Shown: positions 53,266-63,328, counted from the stretch's first letter. The stretch is 64,000 nucleotides of DNA from CAWBRT01 sp963814745 (GCA_963814745.1 CAWFEA010000019.1:186001-250000); one strand, 5' to 3'. Translations and numbers: made by a program. The notes: a model not told the origin generated them from the letters alone.

Positions 53266-55242
53266 TTAAACCCCCGCTTCAGACTCTTCCAGGACTACGT
53301 TCCCGGACGCGATAAACTTCGCGTACTGAGTGAGAGCTAATAATGAAAAATATTGAAAATACATATGATACTTAAGATAGAAAACACGAGGAAAACCCGT
53401 GCCCGTGTACGGGATTTCGAACCATGAACCATCTGCCTTCTGCTGGTTGAGCAGGTACGCCACGCCCTGGGTGACCGAGTCGCTTTGGAAGTCTCCCGCC
53501 GCCATCAGGCCGAGCAAGGCCCATGCCGTCTGCGAGCAAGTACTTGGGCCGGTTCCTTTCATATTCGGGTCATCATAGGAACCGCAGGTTTCGCCCCAGC
53601 CGCCGTCCGGGTTTTGCATCATCCGAATCCACTCGGCCGCCTGCTGCACCATCGCTTCATGGTTGTCGAACCCAAGTGCATCCAGGCCGCGCAGCACGCA
53701 CATGGTTCCGTAAAGGTAGTTCACGCCCCAGCGCCCGAACCACGAGCCATCCGGCTCCTGCTGAGCACGAATGAACTTAATCGCCCGCTTCACCGGCTTG
53801 TCGTTCAAAGAAAAGCCGTGATTCGCCAAGCACTCCAATACCCGCCCCGTTATGTCCACCGTTGGCGGATCGAGCATGGCGTTGTGGTCGGCGAAGGGAA
53901 TGTATTGAAAAACCATGCGGTTGTTGTCTTTGTCGAAAGAGGCCCAACCGCCGTTTTTGCACTGCATGGAAAGCACCCAGTCGATGGCCCGTTTTACCGA
54001 CTCCGTCTGGTAGCGACTATTGGGCGTATCGACGTGACTAAGCCCAAGCATAACCATAGCCGAATCATCTACATCCGGATAAAACTCATTGTTAAACTCG
54101 AAGTACCAGCCACCCGGCGGCGTCTTCGGATTCTTGACCGCCCAGTCGCCTTTGTTGCGAATCTGCTTTTTCAAGATCCATTCGGCGGCGGCCACCATGC
54201 GCGGATCGTCGCGGCTCACTCCACTTTCGCCGAGGGCGAACAGGGCGTAAGCCGTGTCCCATACCGGCGACATGCAAGGCTGCATGCGGAAAGTTGTTTC
54301 TTCCTCGATACCGAGTTTCTCGAACTCATCGATGGCGCGGATCACCTGGGGATCGTCGAGCGAGTACCCCAGGCAACGCAAAGCGATGATGGAGTTGAGG
54401 ATGCTGGGGTAGATTGCCCCGATGCCGTCGCTCATCTCCAGGTGATCGAGCATCCATTTCTCCGCCTTCTTCAGAGCGAGCCAGCGCAAAGGACGCACAT
54501 ATATACTCTCGAACAGGTGCGTCATGCGATCCAACAGCAGGAAGAAGTTGCGCCAACTGATCAGCTTCTCTTCCCACTTAAGCCTTAGCTGCGACCTGAG
54601 CCGGCCGTTCGGGAACAGTTCGTCAATCCCCTGCTCCGGCAAAATCTTGCGGAAAGGCTTCTTGGCGTAGCAGATCGAGAGCGGAATGAGGATGGCGCGC
54701 GACCACGACGAGATTTCGTAGATGTTGAACCAGAACCAGTTCGGAAACAGTACGATCTCCGGCGGGACCGCCGGTACGGCATCGTAGTCGTATTGCCCGA
54801 GGGCGCAGAGATAGATCTTGGTATAGGTATTGACCGCCGGAACGCCGCCATGCTCCAGAATGTAAGCCCGGGCCTTGACCAGCGCGGGTTCATCGGCGCC
54901 GTGTCCGCAAAGTTTGAAGGCGAAATAGGCCTTCACCGAGGCGCTGATATTGGAGGGACCGCACTGGTAGATGGGCCAGCCCCCGTCCTCGTTCTGGTGA
55001 CGGGCGATTTCGCGTAGGGCTTTTTCAAAACGCACTTCGTTGTGCGTGCCAAGCAGCGTGTGCAGGAAGATGTAGTCCGATTCCAGGGTGGTGTCGGCCT
55101 CGAGTTCTCCGCACCAATAGCCTTCGGCGTCCTGGATTGAGAAGAGATATTGCTGGGCCGCCTGGACGGCTTGGCGCAGACGGTCTCCAATGCCGTCGAT
55201 CCTGCCGAGATGCATACTCGCCGATTGGGGAACGATTTCCAT
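53266..55242 (-). CDS. shc: Squalene-hopene cyclase
   Basis: Shc cyclises squalene to hopene and hopanol at the membrane. The 658-residue protein contains the protonating motif DVDDSAMVML (DxDD), repeated QW motifs (ADGSWFEIPYTGTGFPRVFYLKYHMY near the end) and (alpha/alpha)6 barrel repeats. It is a single-copy key enzyme of the operon, placed after ispH and before hpnH. The long C-terminal half overlaps other genes only in shadow frames. Confidence 0.95.
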   Translation of the reverse strand: MEIVPQSASMHLGRIDGIGDRLRQAVQAAQQYLFSIQDAEGYWCGELEADTTLESDYIFLHTLLGTHNEVRFEKALREIARHQNEDGGWPIYQCGPSNISASVKAYFAFKLCGHGADEPALVKARAYILEHGGVPAVNTYTKIYLCALGQYDYDAVPAVPPEIVLFPNWFWFNIYEISSWSRAILIPLSICYAKKPFRKILPEQGIDELFPNGRLRSQLRLKWEEKLISWRNFFLLLDRMTHLFESIYVRPLRWLALKKAEKWMLDHLEMSDGIGAIYPSILNSIIALRCLGYSLDDPQVIRAIDEFEKLGIEEETTFRMQPCMSPVWDTAYALFALGESGVSRDDPRMVAAAEWILKKQIRNKGDWAVKNPKTPPGGWYFEFNNEFYPDVDDSAMVMLGLSHVDTPNSRYQTESVKRAIDWVLSMQCKNGGWASFDKDNNRMVFQYIPFADHNAMLDPPTVDITGRVLECLANHGFSLNDKPVKRAIKFIRAQQEPDGSWFGRWGVNYLYGTMCVLRGLDALGFDNHEAMVQQAAEWIRMMQNPDGGWGETCGSYDDPNMKGTGPSTCSQTAWALLGLMAAGDFQSDSVTQGVAYLLNQQKADGSWFEIPYTGTGFPRVFYLKYHMYFQYFSLLALTQYAKFIASGNVVLEESEAGV

Positions 55243-55251
55243 ACTGTCTAT

Positions 55252-56238
55252 CTACTCGGCCACGTTGGGCAGCAAAGCCGGCGCCGAACCAATCGCCTCA
55301 ACGATTTCCGGTGGGAGCGCAAAACGCACATTCTCCGGCATCAGCTCAATCTCTTCCAGCTTGGAAAATCCGTGCCGCATGAGAAAATCCATGGCCTCCT
55401 GCACCAGGACTTCGGGCGCGGAGGCACCTGCCGTCAGGGCGATGGTTTTCACCCCTTTGATCCATTCCAGATCGATGTCGCGATAGGTATCGATCAGGTA
55501 CGCGCTGGTCCCCAGGTTCCGAGCTACTTCGACCAGCCGGTTCGAGTTCGAACTGTTGGGCGAACCCACCACCAGCACGAGGTCGGACTTGCGGGCCACG
55601 TCCTTCACCGCGACTTGGCGGTTCTCCGTGGCGTAGCAGATATCCTGCGCGTGCGGCCCCTTAATGTTCGGGAATCGCTCTTTGAGAGCGACGATAATAT
55701 CTCGGGCTTCATCCAGGCTGAGCGTCGTCTGGGTCAGATATGCGACCCGGTTCGGATCGGGAATCTGCAATGCCTTGACCTGCTCGACGCTGTTGACCAC
55801 CGAGGTCACCTGCGGGGCTTCGCCCAGGGTACCGATGATCTCATCGTGATTGAGGTGGCCGATCAGGATCAGCGAATAACCATCGCGCGCGAACCTAACC
55901 GCCTCGACGTGAACCTTGGTGACCAGCGGGCAAGTGGCATCAATCACCCGAAGCTGGCGCTCGCGGCTGGCTTCGCGCACTTGAGGGGCGACGCCGTGGG
56001 CGCTGTAAATCACTCTTTCACCAGGTGGAACTTCGTTGACATCGTCAACAAAAATCGCACCTTTGGCTTGAAGCTCCTCGACCACGTAGCGGTTGTGAAC
56101 GATCTCCTTGCGCACATAAATCGGCGGCCCGAAGGTTTCCAGGGCGATGCGAACGATGTCGATGGCGCGCACCACGCCGGCGCAGAATCCACGGGGCTTC
56201 AACAAGAACAGAGTTTTGCCTTCGGTGTTTGCACTCAT
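55252..56238 (-). CDS. ispH: 4-hydroxy-3-methylbut-2-enyl diphosphate reductase
   Basis: IspH carries out the last step of the MEP pathway, giving IPP and DMAPP. The 328-residue protein has three iron-sulfur ligand cysteines in PRGFCAGV, DATCPLV and CYATENRQ, and the conserved LNHDEIIGTL and TQTTLS regions. The ATG at 56238 is chosen over a longer upstream reading. It heads the hopanoid operon, which places precursor supply next to squalene formation; that location is common in hopanoid producers. Confidence 0.94.
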   Translation of the reverse strand: MSANTEGKTLFLLKPRGFCAGVVRAIDIVRIALETFGPPIYVRKEIVHNRYVVEELQAKGAIFVDDVNEVPPGERVIYSAHGVAPQVREASRERQLRVIDATCPLVTKVHVEAVRFARDGYSLILIGHLNHDEIIGTLGEAPQVTSVVNSVEQVKALQIPDPNRVAYLTQTTLSLDEARDIIVALKERFPNIKGPHAQDICYATENRQVAVKDVARKSDLVLVVGSPNSSNSNRLVEVARNLGTSAYLIDTYRDIDLEWIKGVKTIALTAGASAPEVLVQEAMDFLMRHGFSKLEEIELMPENVRFALPPEIVEAIGSAPALLPNVAE

Positions 56239-56627
56239 GATGATTTGCCAGCCGGGCTGACGGCGGAGCGCATTCACGTAGATGTATGCTGGCGGACGCT
56301 TACACCTCGCGCGGATCCGGTCCAAGCCGACCCTCACTCCTTGATCTACAGACTAGCCCTTTGCGCATCCTCTTTGCGAATGTAACGCACAGAAAGGGAT
56401 GGAATTAGCATCCTCTAGTACGATTCGCACAGCGAACCGCGATTTGCCTGCCCCGAAGCAACGTAAAGCGCCCGCTTCTCGTCAATCACCTTTGATTGGG
56501 CAGGGCAGCATCTTCCAATTATTGTAGCAGTGTTACAGTGAGTTCCGGAATGGAATCGACGTAATTGAAACAATGGCACTTACGTGCAGAATCGGGAACC
56601 TTCTGGCAGCAATTTTCGAGCGGCGGA
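56239..56627. other. Spacer between recN and ispH
   Basis: I see no gene or repeat in this 389-base stretch. It must hold the hopanoid operon promoter close to ispH; no clear -35/-10 pair stands out. A start in this region for ispH would add unrelated residues. Confidence 0.5.
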
Positions 56628-58328
56628 TCAGGCGTTCACTTTCAGCATCTGTTCGGCGTTCTTCAAAGAGGCTTCGGTGATCTTCGCTCCGCTCAGCATG
56701 CGGGCGATCTCCTGCTTTCTATCCTCGGCGCCGAGTTGGCGAATCCTGGTCTGCGCGCGGCCCGCGCTTTCGCGTTTTTCGATCAGGAAGTGGTGATCGG
56801 CGAAGGCCGCGATTTGCGGCAGATGAGTCACGCAAAGCACCTGCTTGGTCCTGGCTAGCGCCTTCAGTTTCCTGCCCACGGCCTCTGCCGCCCGGCCGCC
56901 GATGCCGGCGTCGATCTCGTCGAAAACCAGGGTCCGCTGCCGCGTTTGATCCTTCCCTTTTCGGCCATTTCCGGCCGCTACCATACCGCTCTCGACCCCA
57001 CCCTTCAGCGCCAGCATGACTCGCGAAAGCTCGCCGCCGGAAGCGATCTCCTCGACCGGCCCAAGCGGTTCGCCGGGATTGGCCGAGATGAGGTATCGCA
57101 CCAGATCAAAACCCGTGCCGGTCCAGAACTCTTCCTCGTCCGAGCCGCTCACCTCGATCTGGAAGCGCGCTTTCATCGCCAGGTCATTGATCTCAGACTC
57201 GACTATCCGCTCCAGTTTGCGGGCGGCCCCGAAGCGCTTGCGGGAGAGTTCGCGGGCCAGCTCAAGATAAGCAGATGCCTTGGCCGCCAGCTCCCGCCTC
57301 AGCTCATGGAGAAGCTGATCCTTGTTCTCCATCTGATTTATCTTGGAGCGGATGTCGTCTCCGTAAGCAAGAACGTCGTCGATCGATTTTCCATATTTCC
57401 GGCGCAGACGATCCAGCGCCGCCAGGCGGTCCTCGACCTCGGCCAGTCGCTCCGGCGAAGCGTCGATGGCTTGGGCATAGTCGCGCAGAGTTGCGCCGAG
57501 GTCTTCGACGGTGATGCGTGCCGAATCGAGATCGGCCAGCGGCTGCTGGAATTTGGCATCGAAGCGGGCTAGCTCCTCGATCTGCTTCATGGCGGCGCGC
57601 AGGCTCGAGATGGCGGACGTGGCGCCCTCATAAAGCGCCTCGTATCCCGCCATGGCCGCCTGGTAAAGCCGCTCGGCGTTGGCCAGCACGCGCTTTTCGG
57701 CTTCGAGTTTGCGATCCTCGCCGGGCTCGGGCCGGACGGATTCGATCTCCCTGACCTGGAAATTCCAAAGGTCCAGCATCCGCAGCCTATCCTGCTCATC
57801 GCGCTCCAGCTCGCCGATGCGCTGCCGCGCCCCGAGCCAAGCCTGATAGGCTCCGGCTACCGGCTCGGGATCAAGCGCGGCGGCCGCATCAAGCAGGGCA
57901 AGCCGCGCCGGAGGATCGAAGGCGAGCACCGATTCGTTTTGCGCGTGGATGACGGCCAAGTGCGGAGCGAACTGCTTGAGAACGGCCACGGTGGCGGGCT
58001 GGTTATTAATAAAGACGCGGCTCTTGCCGTTAGCGGCAACCTCGCGGCGAATGATGATCTGTGACTCGTCGCCGTCCATGCCGTTGGCGGAGAGGGTTTC
58101 GGCAACCGCCTCGGAAGCGGTCTCGAAAACCGCCGAGACGACCGCTCTCTCAGTTCCGTGGCAAACGATGTCGCTGGATGCCTTTTCACCAAGCAGCAGA
58201 GAAAGAGCGTCGATGAGAATCGACTTGCCGGCGCCGGTTTCGCCGGTCAGCAGATTCAGCCCCGCGCCGAACGGAACCACCACCGAATCGATCACCGCAT
58301 AGTTTTCAACTCTGAGCTCGATCAGCAC
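56628..58328 (-). CDS. recN: DNA repair protein RecN
   Basis: This 566-residue SMC-like ATPase acts in double-strand break repair. The N-terminal part has Walker A in LLTGETGAGKSILIDALSLLLGE, a central coiled coil with its hinge region, and the C-terminal part has the ABC signature EIASGGELSRVMLALK and Walker B RTLVFDEIDAGIGG. Length is normal. It lies alone, upstream of ispH on the same strand, with 389 bases between. Confidence 0.95.
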   Translation of the reverse strand: MLIELRVENYAVIDSVVVPFGAGLNLLTGETGAGKSILIDALSLLLGEKASSDIVCHGTERAVVSAVFETASEAVAETLSANGMDGDESQIIIRREVAANGKSRVFINNQPATVAVLKQFAPHLAVIHAQNESVLAFDPPARLALLDAAAALDPEPVAGAYQAWLGARQRIGELERDEQDRLRMLDLWNFQVREIESVRPEPGEDRKLEAEKRVLANAERLYQAAMAGYEALYEGATSAISSLRAAMKQIEELARFDAKFQQPLADLDSARITVEDLGATLRDYAQAIDASPERLAEVEDRLAALDRLRRKYGKSIDDVLAYGDDIRSKINQMENKDQLLHELRRELAAKASAYLELARELSRKRFGAARKLERIVESEINDLAMKARFQIEVSGSDEEEFWTGTGFDLVRYLISANPGEPLGPVEEIASGGELSRVMLALKGGVESGMVAAGNGRKGKDQTRQRTLVFDEIDAGIGGRAAEAVGRKLKALARTKQVLCVTHLPQIAAFADHHFLIEKRESAGRAQTRIRQLGAEDRKQEIARMLSGAKITEASLKNAEQMLKVNA

Positions 58329-58615
58329 CGGCGTTCCTGCACAATCGCAAATTCACTCGATACATCGAGCGGCGTCCAGCGAAGGATAGCACGGATTTAC
58401 TCCGTCCCAACCAGCCTAACACCGGGCTTGTTGGGGACCCCGGTGCGCGCAGGATGAACTCCAGTCATGGGCATCGTCACACGAGAATTTCCAGGACGGC
58501 GTACTAAGTAGGTTCACAATATGGTACTTTCGAGGGAAACTTCTGAGACTTCACCCTCCGCCGCGTGTCTATAATAGGGCTTGCGCTTGTTGCAAATATT
58601 CAGAACCGAGTAGAA

Positions 58616-59326
58616 ATGGATCCTTTTTGTTTGATGGCATTTGCAATTGGCGGCGAAATCGTCGATCTGGTTGAGCAGACCGGGTTTGTCGCCAAGCTGG
58701 TATTGGTTATTCTTCTCCTATTCAGCCTTTTCTCGTGGGCGATTATTGCCGCCAAGTGGGGCATCTTCCGGCGCGCCAAAGTGCAGAGTTCAAGGTTCTT
58801 GCGGGCTTTTCGCAAGAACGGGCGGATGCAGGAAATGGCGCCGGTCGCGGAGCAATTCAAGCCCAGTCCGCTGGTTCCGGTTTTCGAGGGGGCTTTCGAT
58901 GAGTTGCGCCGGCAGCCCGGCGGAATGCGTCTGGTCGCCGTACAGCGGGCGATTCAGATTGCGGCTTCCGAGGAGTTGACGCGCCTGGAGAGACGCCTTC
59001 CCTGGCTGGCGACGACGGGCGCGGTGACGCCTTTCATCGGCCTTTTTGGCACGGTTTGGGGCATTATCGATGCCTTCCACGGGCTCGGCGCCTCGGGCGC
59101 GGCGACCTTGCGCGCGGTCGCTCCCGGCATCTCGGAGGCCCTGATCACGACCGCCGCCGGCCTGTTTGCGGCCATCCCCGCGGTGATCGCCTACAATTTT
59201 TTCATGCAGGAAATCCGCCAGTTCGGGGCGCGCATGGACGACTTCGGATTGGAGTTGCTGAACACGGTCGAGCGCGCCCAAGCCGCGGCCCAGGCACAGC
59301 CGACGAGTTACATGGAGCAGCGTTAG
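58616..59326 (+). CDS. tolQ: TolQ (MotA/TolQ/ExbB family)
   Basis: TolQ is the proton-channel subunit of the Tol-Pal system. The 236-residue protein has three membrane segments (about residues 25-45, 130-150, 170-195) and the conserved pattern LPWLATTGAVTPFIGLFGTVWGIIDAF near residue 125. The ATG at 58616 (MDPFCLMAF) is preferred. It heads tolQ-tolR-tonB-like-tolB-pal. Confidence 0.92.
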   Translation: MDPFCLMAFAIGGEIVDLVEQTGFVAKLVLVILLLFSLFSWAIIAAKWGIFRRAKVQSSRFLRAFRKNGRMQEMAPVAEQFKPSPLVPVFEGAFDELRRQPGGMRLVAVQRAIQIAASEELTRLERRLPWLATTGAVTPFIGLFGTVWGIIDAFHGLGASGAATLRAVAPGISEALITTAAGLFAAIPAVIAYNFFMQEIRQFGARMDDFGLELLNTVERAQAAAQAQPTSYMEQR

Positions 59327-59755
59327 ATGGCTTTCACCAACCAACAGGGGCGCACCCAAACCTCGCTTTCGGAGATCAACATCACGCCGTTCGTCGATGT
59401 CGTGCTGGTGTTGCTGATCATCTTCATGGTGACCGCCCCCATCCTGCAATCCGGAATCGAAGTTGCGGTGCCCAAAACCCGGACGGTGAAGGAAATCACC
59501 GAAGAGCGGCTGGTCATCACCATCGATAAACAGCAGAAGGTCTATCTGGGCAACGACCCGGTGAATATCCACGACATTGGCAACAAGCTCCGGCAGAAGA
59601 TTCGCGACCCGCGCGGTCAGTCGATTTTCGTTCGCGCCGACGAGGACGTTCCCTTTGGCGCTTTTGCAACCGTGATGGACGCCGTCAAGTCGTCCGGTAT
59701 CTCCAACGTAAGCATCGTGACCCAACCCCTAAATGACAATGGCGGTAAGCGCTGA
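59327..59755 (+). CDS. tolR: TolR (ExbD family)
   Basis: The 142-residue protein has one membrane segment near residue 20-40, with the key Asp in TPFVDVVLVLLIIFMV, and a periplasmic domain. It starts directly after tolQ and overlaps the next gene by 23 bases. Confidence 0.93.
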   Translation: MAFTNQQGRTQTSLSEINITPFVDVVLVLLIIFMVTAPILQSGIEVAVPKTRTVKEITEERLVITIDKQQKVYLGNDPVNIHDIGNKLRQKIRDPRGQSIFVRADEDVPFGAFATVMDAVKSSGISNVSIVTQPLNDNGGKR

Positions 59756-60557
59756 CATCTTCGAGGAGCAGGATGGCTGGCGGCGACCGCTGGCGATCTC
59801 GGCGGTTTTGCACGCGGCACTGTTTGGCTCGATTATCCTCTATGCCGTGTTCATCGCCGGCGGAACCGGCTCCAATTGGGGAAGCTCGGGCGATGGCACC
59901 GGCAGCGCCATGAGCGCGACCCTGGTGAACAGCATCCCACTGCCGGCCAATCCGCAGGCGCAGCCGCAGAATGTGTTGGCCAATGAGTCCAAGGGCGTGT
60001 CGCAGTCGGTGCCCAAGCCGGTGGAAAAAGACAAGACGGCGATCCCTATCCCCGACCGCCACGCTAAGGAAAAGACCAAGGTAAAGCCGCCGAAGCAGCC
60101 TCCGGTTACGCCTACCCGCGAGCAGCCGCGCGAGGTGGCTAAGGAATCCGATGTCGTTCCCTTCGGGCAGGGCGGGCCGGTGAGCGGTCCGTATGGAGTA
60201 TTCAACGCCGCCGGCGCCAAGGGCGGCTTCGGATTTAATGGTTCCGGCGGCGACTTCGGCTCGCGTTTCGGATGGTACGTGGATGCGGTTCGGCGCAAGG
60301 TTTCCGAGAACTGGTTGAAGTACGAGATTGATCCGAGCATTTCGGCCTCGCGGCGAGTTTACATTTATTTTGAAATCACACGGCCCGGTTCTCCGGCCAA
60401 CATACGGGTCGAGCAGTCCAGCGGCATTCCATCGCTCGATCAATCCGCGCTTCGCGCGCTTCAGCGAATTGATACTTTCGGTCCCCTGCCGCCGGAATAT
60501 TCCGGCAACCGCGTTTCGGTCGAGTTCTGGTTCGATCCGCCGGTCAGGGGCCGCTAA
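59733..60557 (+). CDS. TonB/TolA-like protein in the tol operon
   Basis: The 274-residue protein has an N-terminal membrane anchor (LAISAVLHAALFGSIILYAVF), a Pro/Lys-rich linker and a C-terminal TonB/TolA-like domain (KVSENWLKYEIDPSISASRRVYIYFEIT and IPSLDQSALRALQRI). It takes the place of TolA between TolR and TolB. The C-terminal domain is closer to TonB_C than to enteric TolA. It overlaps tolR by 23 bases. Confidence 0.85.
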   Translation: MTMAVSADIFEEQDGWRRPLAISAVLHAALFGSIILYAVFIAGGTGSNWGSSGDGTGSAMSATLVNSIPLPANPQAQPQNVLANESKGVSQSVPKPVEKDKTAIPIPDRHAKEKTKVKPPKQPPVTPTREQPREVAKESDVVPFGQGGPVSGPYGVFNAAGAKGGFGFNGSGGDFGSRFGWYVDAVRRKVSENWLKYEIDPSISASRRVYIYFEITRPGSPANIRVEQSSGIPSLDQSALRALQRIDTFGPLPPEYSGNRVSVEFWFDPPVRGR

Positions 60558-60602
60558 AGCGAGCGGGGAACCGCTCGGGTTTGTGAGGTGACATTGTATT
60601 CG

Positions 60603-61931
60603 ATGACAAGAAAGGCCGCCCTGGTAACTGTTCTGCTGATGCTGGTGGCGGCAACCGCTAGCGCGCAAGACTGGATTCGCACCGGCACCGGGCTCGGCAT
60701 CGAGAAGGTGCGCCTTGCGGTTCCCGACTTTGCTCCCGTGTCGGCGGATCCGCAAGCCGGCGAACTGTTGCGAACCTTTAACGACACGCTCTGGAATGAC
60801 CTTCAACAGTCCGGCATTTTCGAGATGGTCTCCAAGAGCTTCTATCCGATTGGCTCCTTCAACGGACCGGCGGCGATCAAGCTTGACGCCTGGGGGAATC
60901 CGCCGCCGAACGCGGGCATGGTGGCATTCGGCAACCTGGCCGTCAGCGGCGGCCGGGTGTTTGTGCAGGGCTGGCTGTTCGACGTCAAGAATCAGCAGTC
61001 GCCCCAGGTGCTCGGCAAGCAGTACAACGAAGCGGCTTCGCAGCCGAGCGCGCGCATCATTGCGCATCGCTTTGCCGACGAGATCATTCTCCGCCTCGGC
61101 GGCGGTGTGCCGGGCATCGCCGAGAGCCGGATCTATTTCGTCAGCGCGCGCAGCGGCCACAAAGAGATTTGGTCGATGGACTATGATGGCGCCAATCAGC
61201 GGCAGTTGACCCACCTGGGAACGATTGCGCTGTCGCCACGGGTGTCGCCCGATGGCTCTCGGGTTGCGTTCTCGGGAATCTCACGCGGCAACTGGAACAT
61301 CATGATGTATTCCAACGATCTCAACCGGCTGGTCTCGTTTCCCGGCTTCGGGGGAATGAATCTCTCTCCGGCATGGTCGGGCGACGGCACCAGACTGGCG
61401 CTGTCTTCCTCGCGTGCGGGCAATCCGGAGATCTACACCTGCGACACGAGCGGGGGAAACCTGAAGCGGCTCACCGAGGGGAAAGGACCGTACGTTGCGC
61501 CCGCGTGGAATCCCAAGACCGGGGTTCAGATCGCATTTGTCAGCGGCCAGACCGGCTTGCCGCAGATCTATGTCATGGATTCGGATGGGTCAAACGGGCA
61601 AAGGGTTACGGACACCGGCTACGCGGTGTCGCCCTCGTGGTCGCCCAACGGGCAATTCCTGCTGTTCTCGTGGATTCGCCACTATGGCCCCGGGGCGCCG
61701 GGCGGCGATGACATTTATATTATGGACATCGCCAGCCACCAATGGGTACAGTTGACCCACAATAGCGGACGCAACGATTTTCCGTCTTGGGCTCCCGATG
61801 GCAGGCATATTGTGTTTCAGTCGAATCGCAGCGGTTCCGAGCAGATTTGGACGATGCTGGCCGACGGTAGCCAACCAAGGCAGTTGACGACCGCCGGAAG
61901 CAATTCACAGCCAAACTGGGGCTCACGCTGA
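60603..61931 (+). CDS. tolB: TolB, periplasmic beta-propeller
   Basis: This 442-residue protein has a signal peptide (LVTVLLMLVAATASAQDW), an N-terminal alpha/beta domain and a six-bladed propeller with repeats such as GNPEIYTCDTSGGNLKRLT and WAPDGRHIVFQSNRSG. TolB binds Pal and transfers the energy signal from the inner membrane. The ATG at 60603 is used; GTG at 60588 lies within the ribosome site. Confidence 0.92.
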   Translation: MTRKAALVTVLLMLVAATASAQDWIRTGTGLGIEKVRLAVPDFAPVSADPQAGELLRTFNDTLWNDLQQSGIFEMVSKSFYPIGSFNGPAAIKLDAWGNPPPNAGMVAFGNLAVSGGRVFVQGWLFDVKNQQSPQVLGKQYNEAASQPSARIIAHRFADEIILRLGGGVPGIAESRIYFVSARSGHKEIWSMDYDGANQRQLTHLGTIALSPRVSPDGSRVAFSGISRGNWNIMMYSNDLNRLVSFPGFGGMNLSPAWSGDGTRLALSSSRAGNPEIYTCDTSGGNLKRLTEGKGPYVAPAWNPKTGVQIAFVSGQTGLPQIYVMDSDGSNGQRVTDTGYAVSPSWSPNGQFLLFSWIRHYGPGAPGGDDIYIMDIASHQWVQLTHNSGRNDFPSWAPDGRHIVFQSNRSGSEQIWTMLADGSQPRQLTTAGSNSQPNWGSR

Positions 61932-62273
61932 TAACAACCGATAACACCACAACACCCGCAAACCCGCGTCTGTTGGGGACCCCGATGCAGCATGTTCGTC
62001 CAACCGGTAGTACCTGGCTCGGGGCAGGTAGGTTGACTTGGAGGAGTGATTATTGACCTAACAGGCTGCTGAAAAAGTCGCAGGGGTGTCATCTTGAGGT
62101 TGCGCCTATTTTGCGCAACCGCTGCTTTATTTTCAGCACGCGCGAACAGCAGATTCTTGGCTGCGCTCAGGATGACACCTTAAGAAACAACTTTTTCAGC
62201 AGCCTCCTAAGCGCGCTTGGCTGTCCACCGACAGCGGGCGTTTTTAAGAAGTCTTTGCATGGAGGAGGATGAA
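61932..62273. repeat. tolB-pal spacer with a dispersed repeat relative
   Basis: The spacer contains AGGCTGCTGAAAAAGT at 62063 and its inverted end ACTTTTTCAGCAGCCT at 62205. Between them lies a palindromic stretch (GGTTGCGCC...GGCTGCGCTCAGGATGACACC). The ends match the repeats at 20355 and 34635. No gene is present; transcripts crossing tolB-pal must read through this hairpin. Confidence 0.65.
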
Positions 62274-63014
62274 GTGAATCAGAGCAACAGAAAGTGGGTT
62301 TTTGTCGTATTGGCCCTGGCAGGAATACTGACCGTAGCTGCTTGCAATAAGAGAGTTGCGCCCGCCCCACCGCCGCCACCGCCCGCTCCGGCGGCTGCGC
62401 CGACGGCGTCCTTGACCGCCAATCCGGCCACGATCGAACCGGGGCAAGCGAGCACGCTCTCGTGGACGACCCAGAACGCCAATGAAGTCACGCTGGGAGG
62501 AATCGGCAAAGTCGGTCCGTCCGGTTCGCAATTGGTAACCCCAAGCGAGTTGACGACCTACCGGCTGACCGCGAACGGTGAAGGTGGAAGCCAGGAAGCG
62601 ACCGCCCGCGTAACCGTTACCGCGCCTCCACCGGAGACCACCACGGGGGCACCTTCGACCAGCGATCAGGAACTGTTCGCGCGCAGCGTCAAGGACGTGT
62701 ATTTCGACTATGACAGCTACCAACTGACGGCGGCTGATCAGTTGACGCTGCAGGCCGACGCGGCGTTTTTCAGGAGCCACCCGGGCATGCGCTTTACGGT
62801 CGAGGGCCATTGCGACGAGCGTGGGTCCACCGAATATAACCTGGCGCTCGGCGAAAACCGCGCTACCGCCGTCAAGCAGGCGCTGGTGGGCATGGGTGTT
62901 CCGGCAGGATCGATTAAGACGATCAGCTACGGCAAAGAGAGGCCTGTGTGCACCGCGCACACCGAAGCTTGCTGGCAGCAGAATCGCCGGGGACATTTCG
63001 CTCTCGGTCAATAA
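62274..63014 (+). CDS. pal: Pal lipoprotein with an inserted Ig-like domain
   Basis: This outer-membrane lipoprotein (about 246 residues) has a lipobox ending TVAAC and a Pro/Ala-rich linker. An Ig-like beta domain (about residues 45-120: ASLTANPATIEPGQASTLSW) follows. The C-terminal OmpA/Pal domain has VYFDYDSYQL and GHCDERGSTEYNLALGENRA for peptidoglycan binding. GTG at 62274 follows GGAGGAGG at 5 bases and starts the lipoprotein signal, so it is preferred over upstream ATGs. The Ig-like part is absent from classical Pal. Confidence 0.88.
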   Translation: MNQSNRKWVFVVLALAGILTVAACNKRVAPAPPPPPPAPAAAPTASLTANPATIEPGQASTLSWTTQNANEVTLGGIGKVGPSGSQLVTPSELTTYRLTANGEGGSQEATARVTVTAPPPETTTGAPSTSDQELFARSVKDVYFDYDSYQLTAADQLTLQADAAFFRSHPGMRFTVEGHCDERGSTEYNLALGENRATAVKQALVGMGVPAGSIKTISYGKERPVCTAHTEACWQQNRRGHFALGQ

Positions 63015-63051
63015 TTATGGTCGGAACCGGCCAGGGCTCGGCGGCTCATGA

Positions 63052-63303
63052 ATGTTCGCCGCAGTCACCGGCTCCCTGGCTGGTTTCGCTCAGACCGCGC
63101 AAATGCGGCAAGCAGTGCTGGAACCTACGCTCGAATTCACGCGGCTGGCGCGCATGGCCGGACTGGCGGGCGGCGCGAAAGAAGTGGTCGAGGAATACAA
63201 TCGGGATGATCCGGCCGGAGTTGCGGATACGCTCCGCGGACTTCGCCTGGTAAGCAATATTGGGAATCACCTGCTGGAAAAAGGTTCAGCAGATATCAAA
63301 TAA
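63052..63303 (+). CDS. Small protein of unknown function between pal and cpoB
   Basis: The 83-residue protein has a hydrophobic start (MFAAVTGSLAGFAQTAQM) and a mostly helical rest (LEFTRLARMAGLAGGAKEVVEEYNRDD). No family is recognised. It lies between pal and cpoB on the same strand. It might be a small operon member or the residue of a longer gene. Confidence 0.5.
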   Translation: MFAAVTGSLAGFAQTAQMRQAVLEPTLEFTRLARMAGLAGGAKEVVEEYNRDDPAGVADTLRGLRLVSNIGNHLLEKGSADIK

Positions 63304-63328
63304 AGCATGGAAGGCGCGGGGGACTCCG

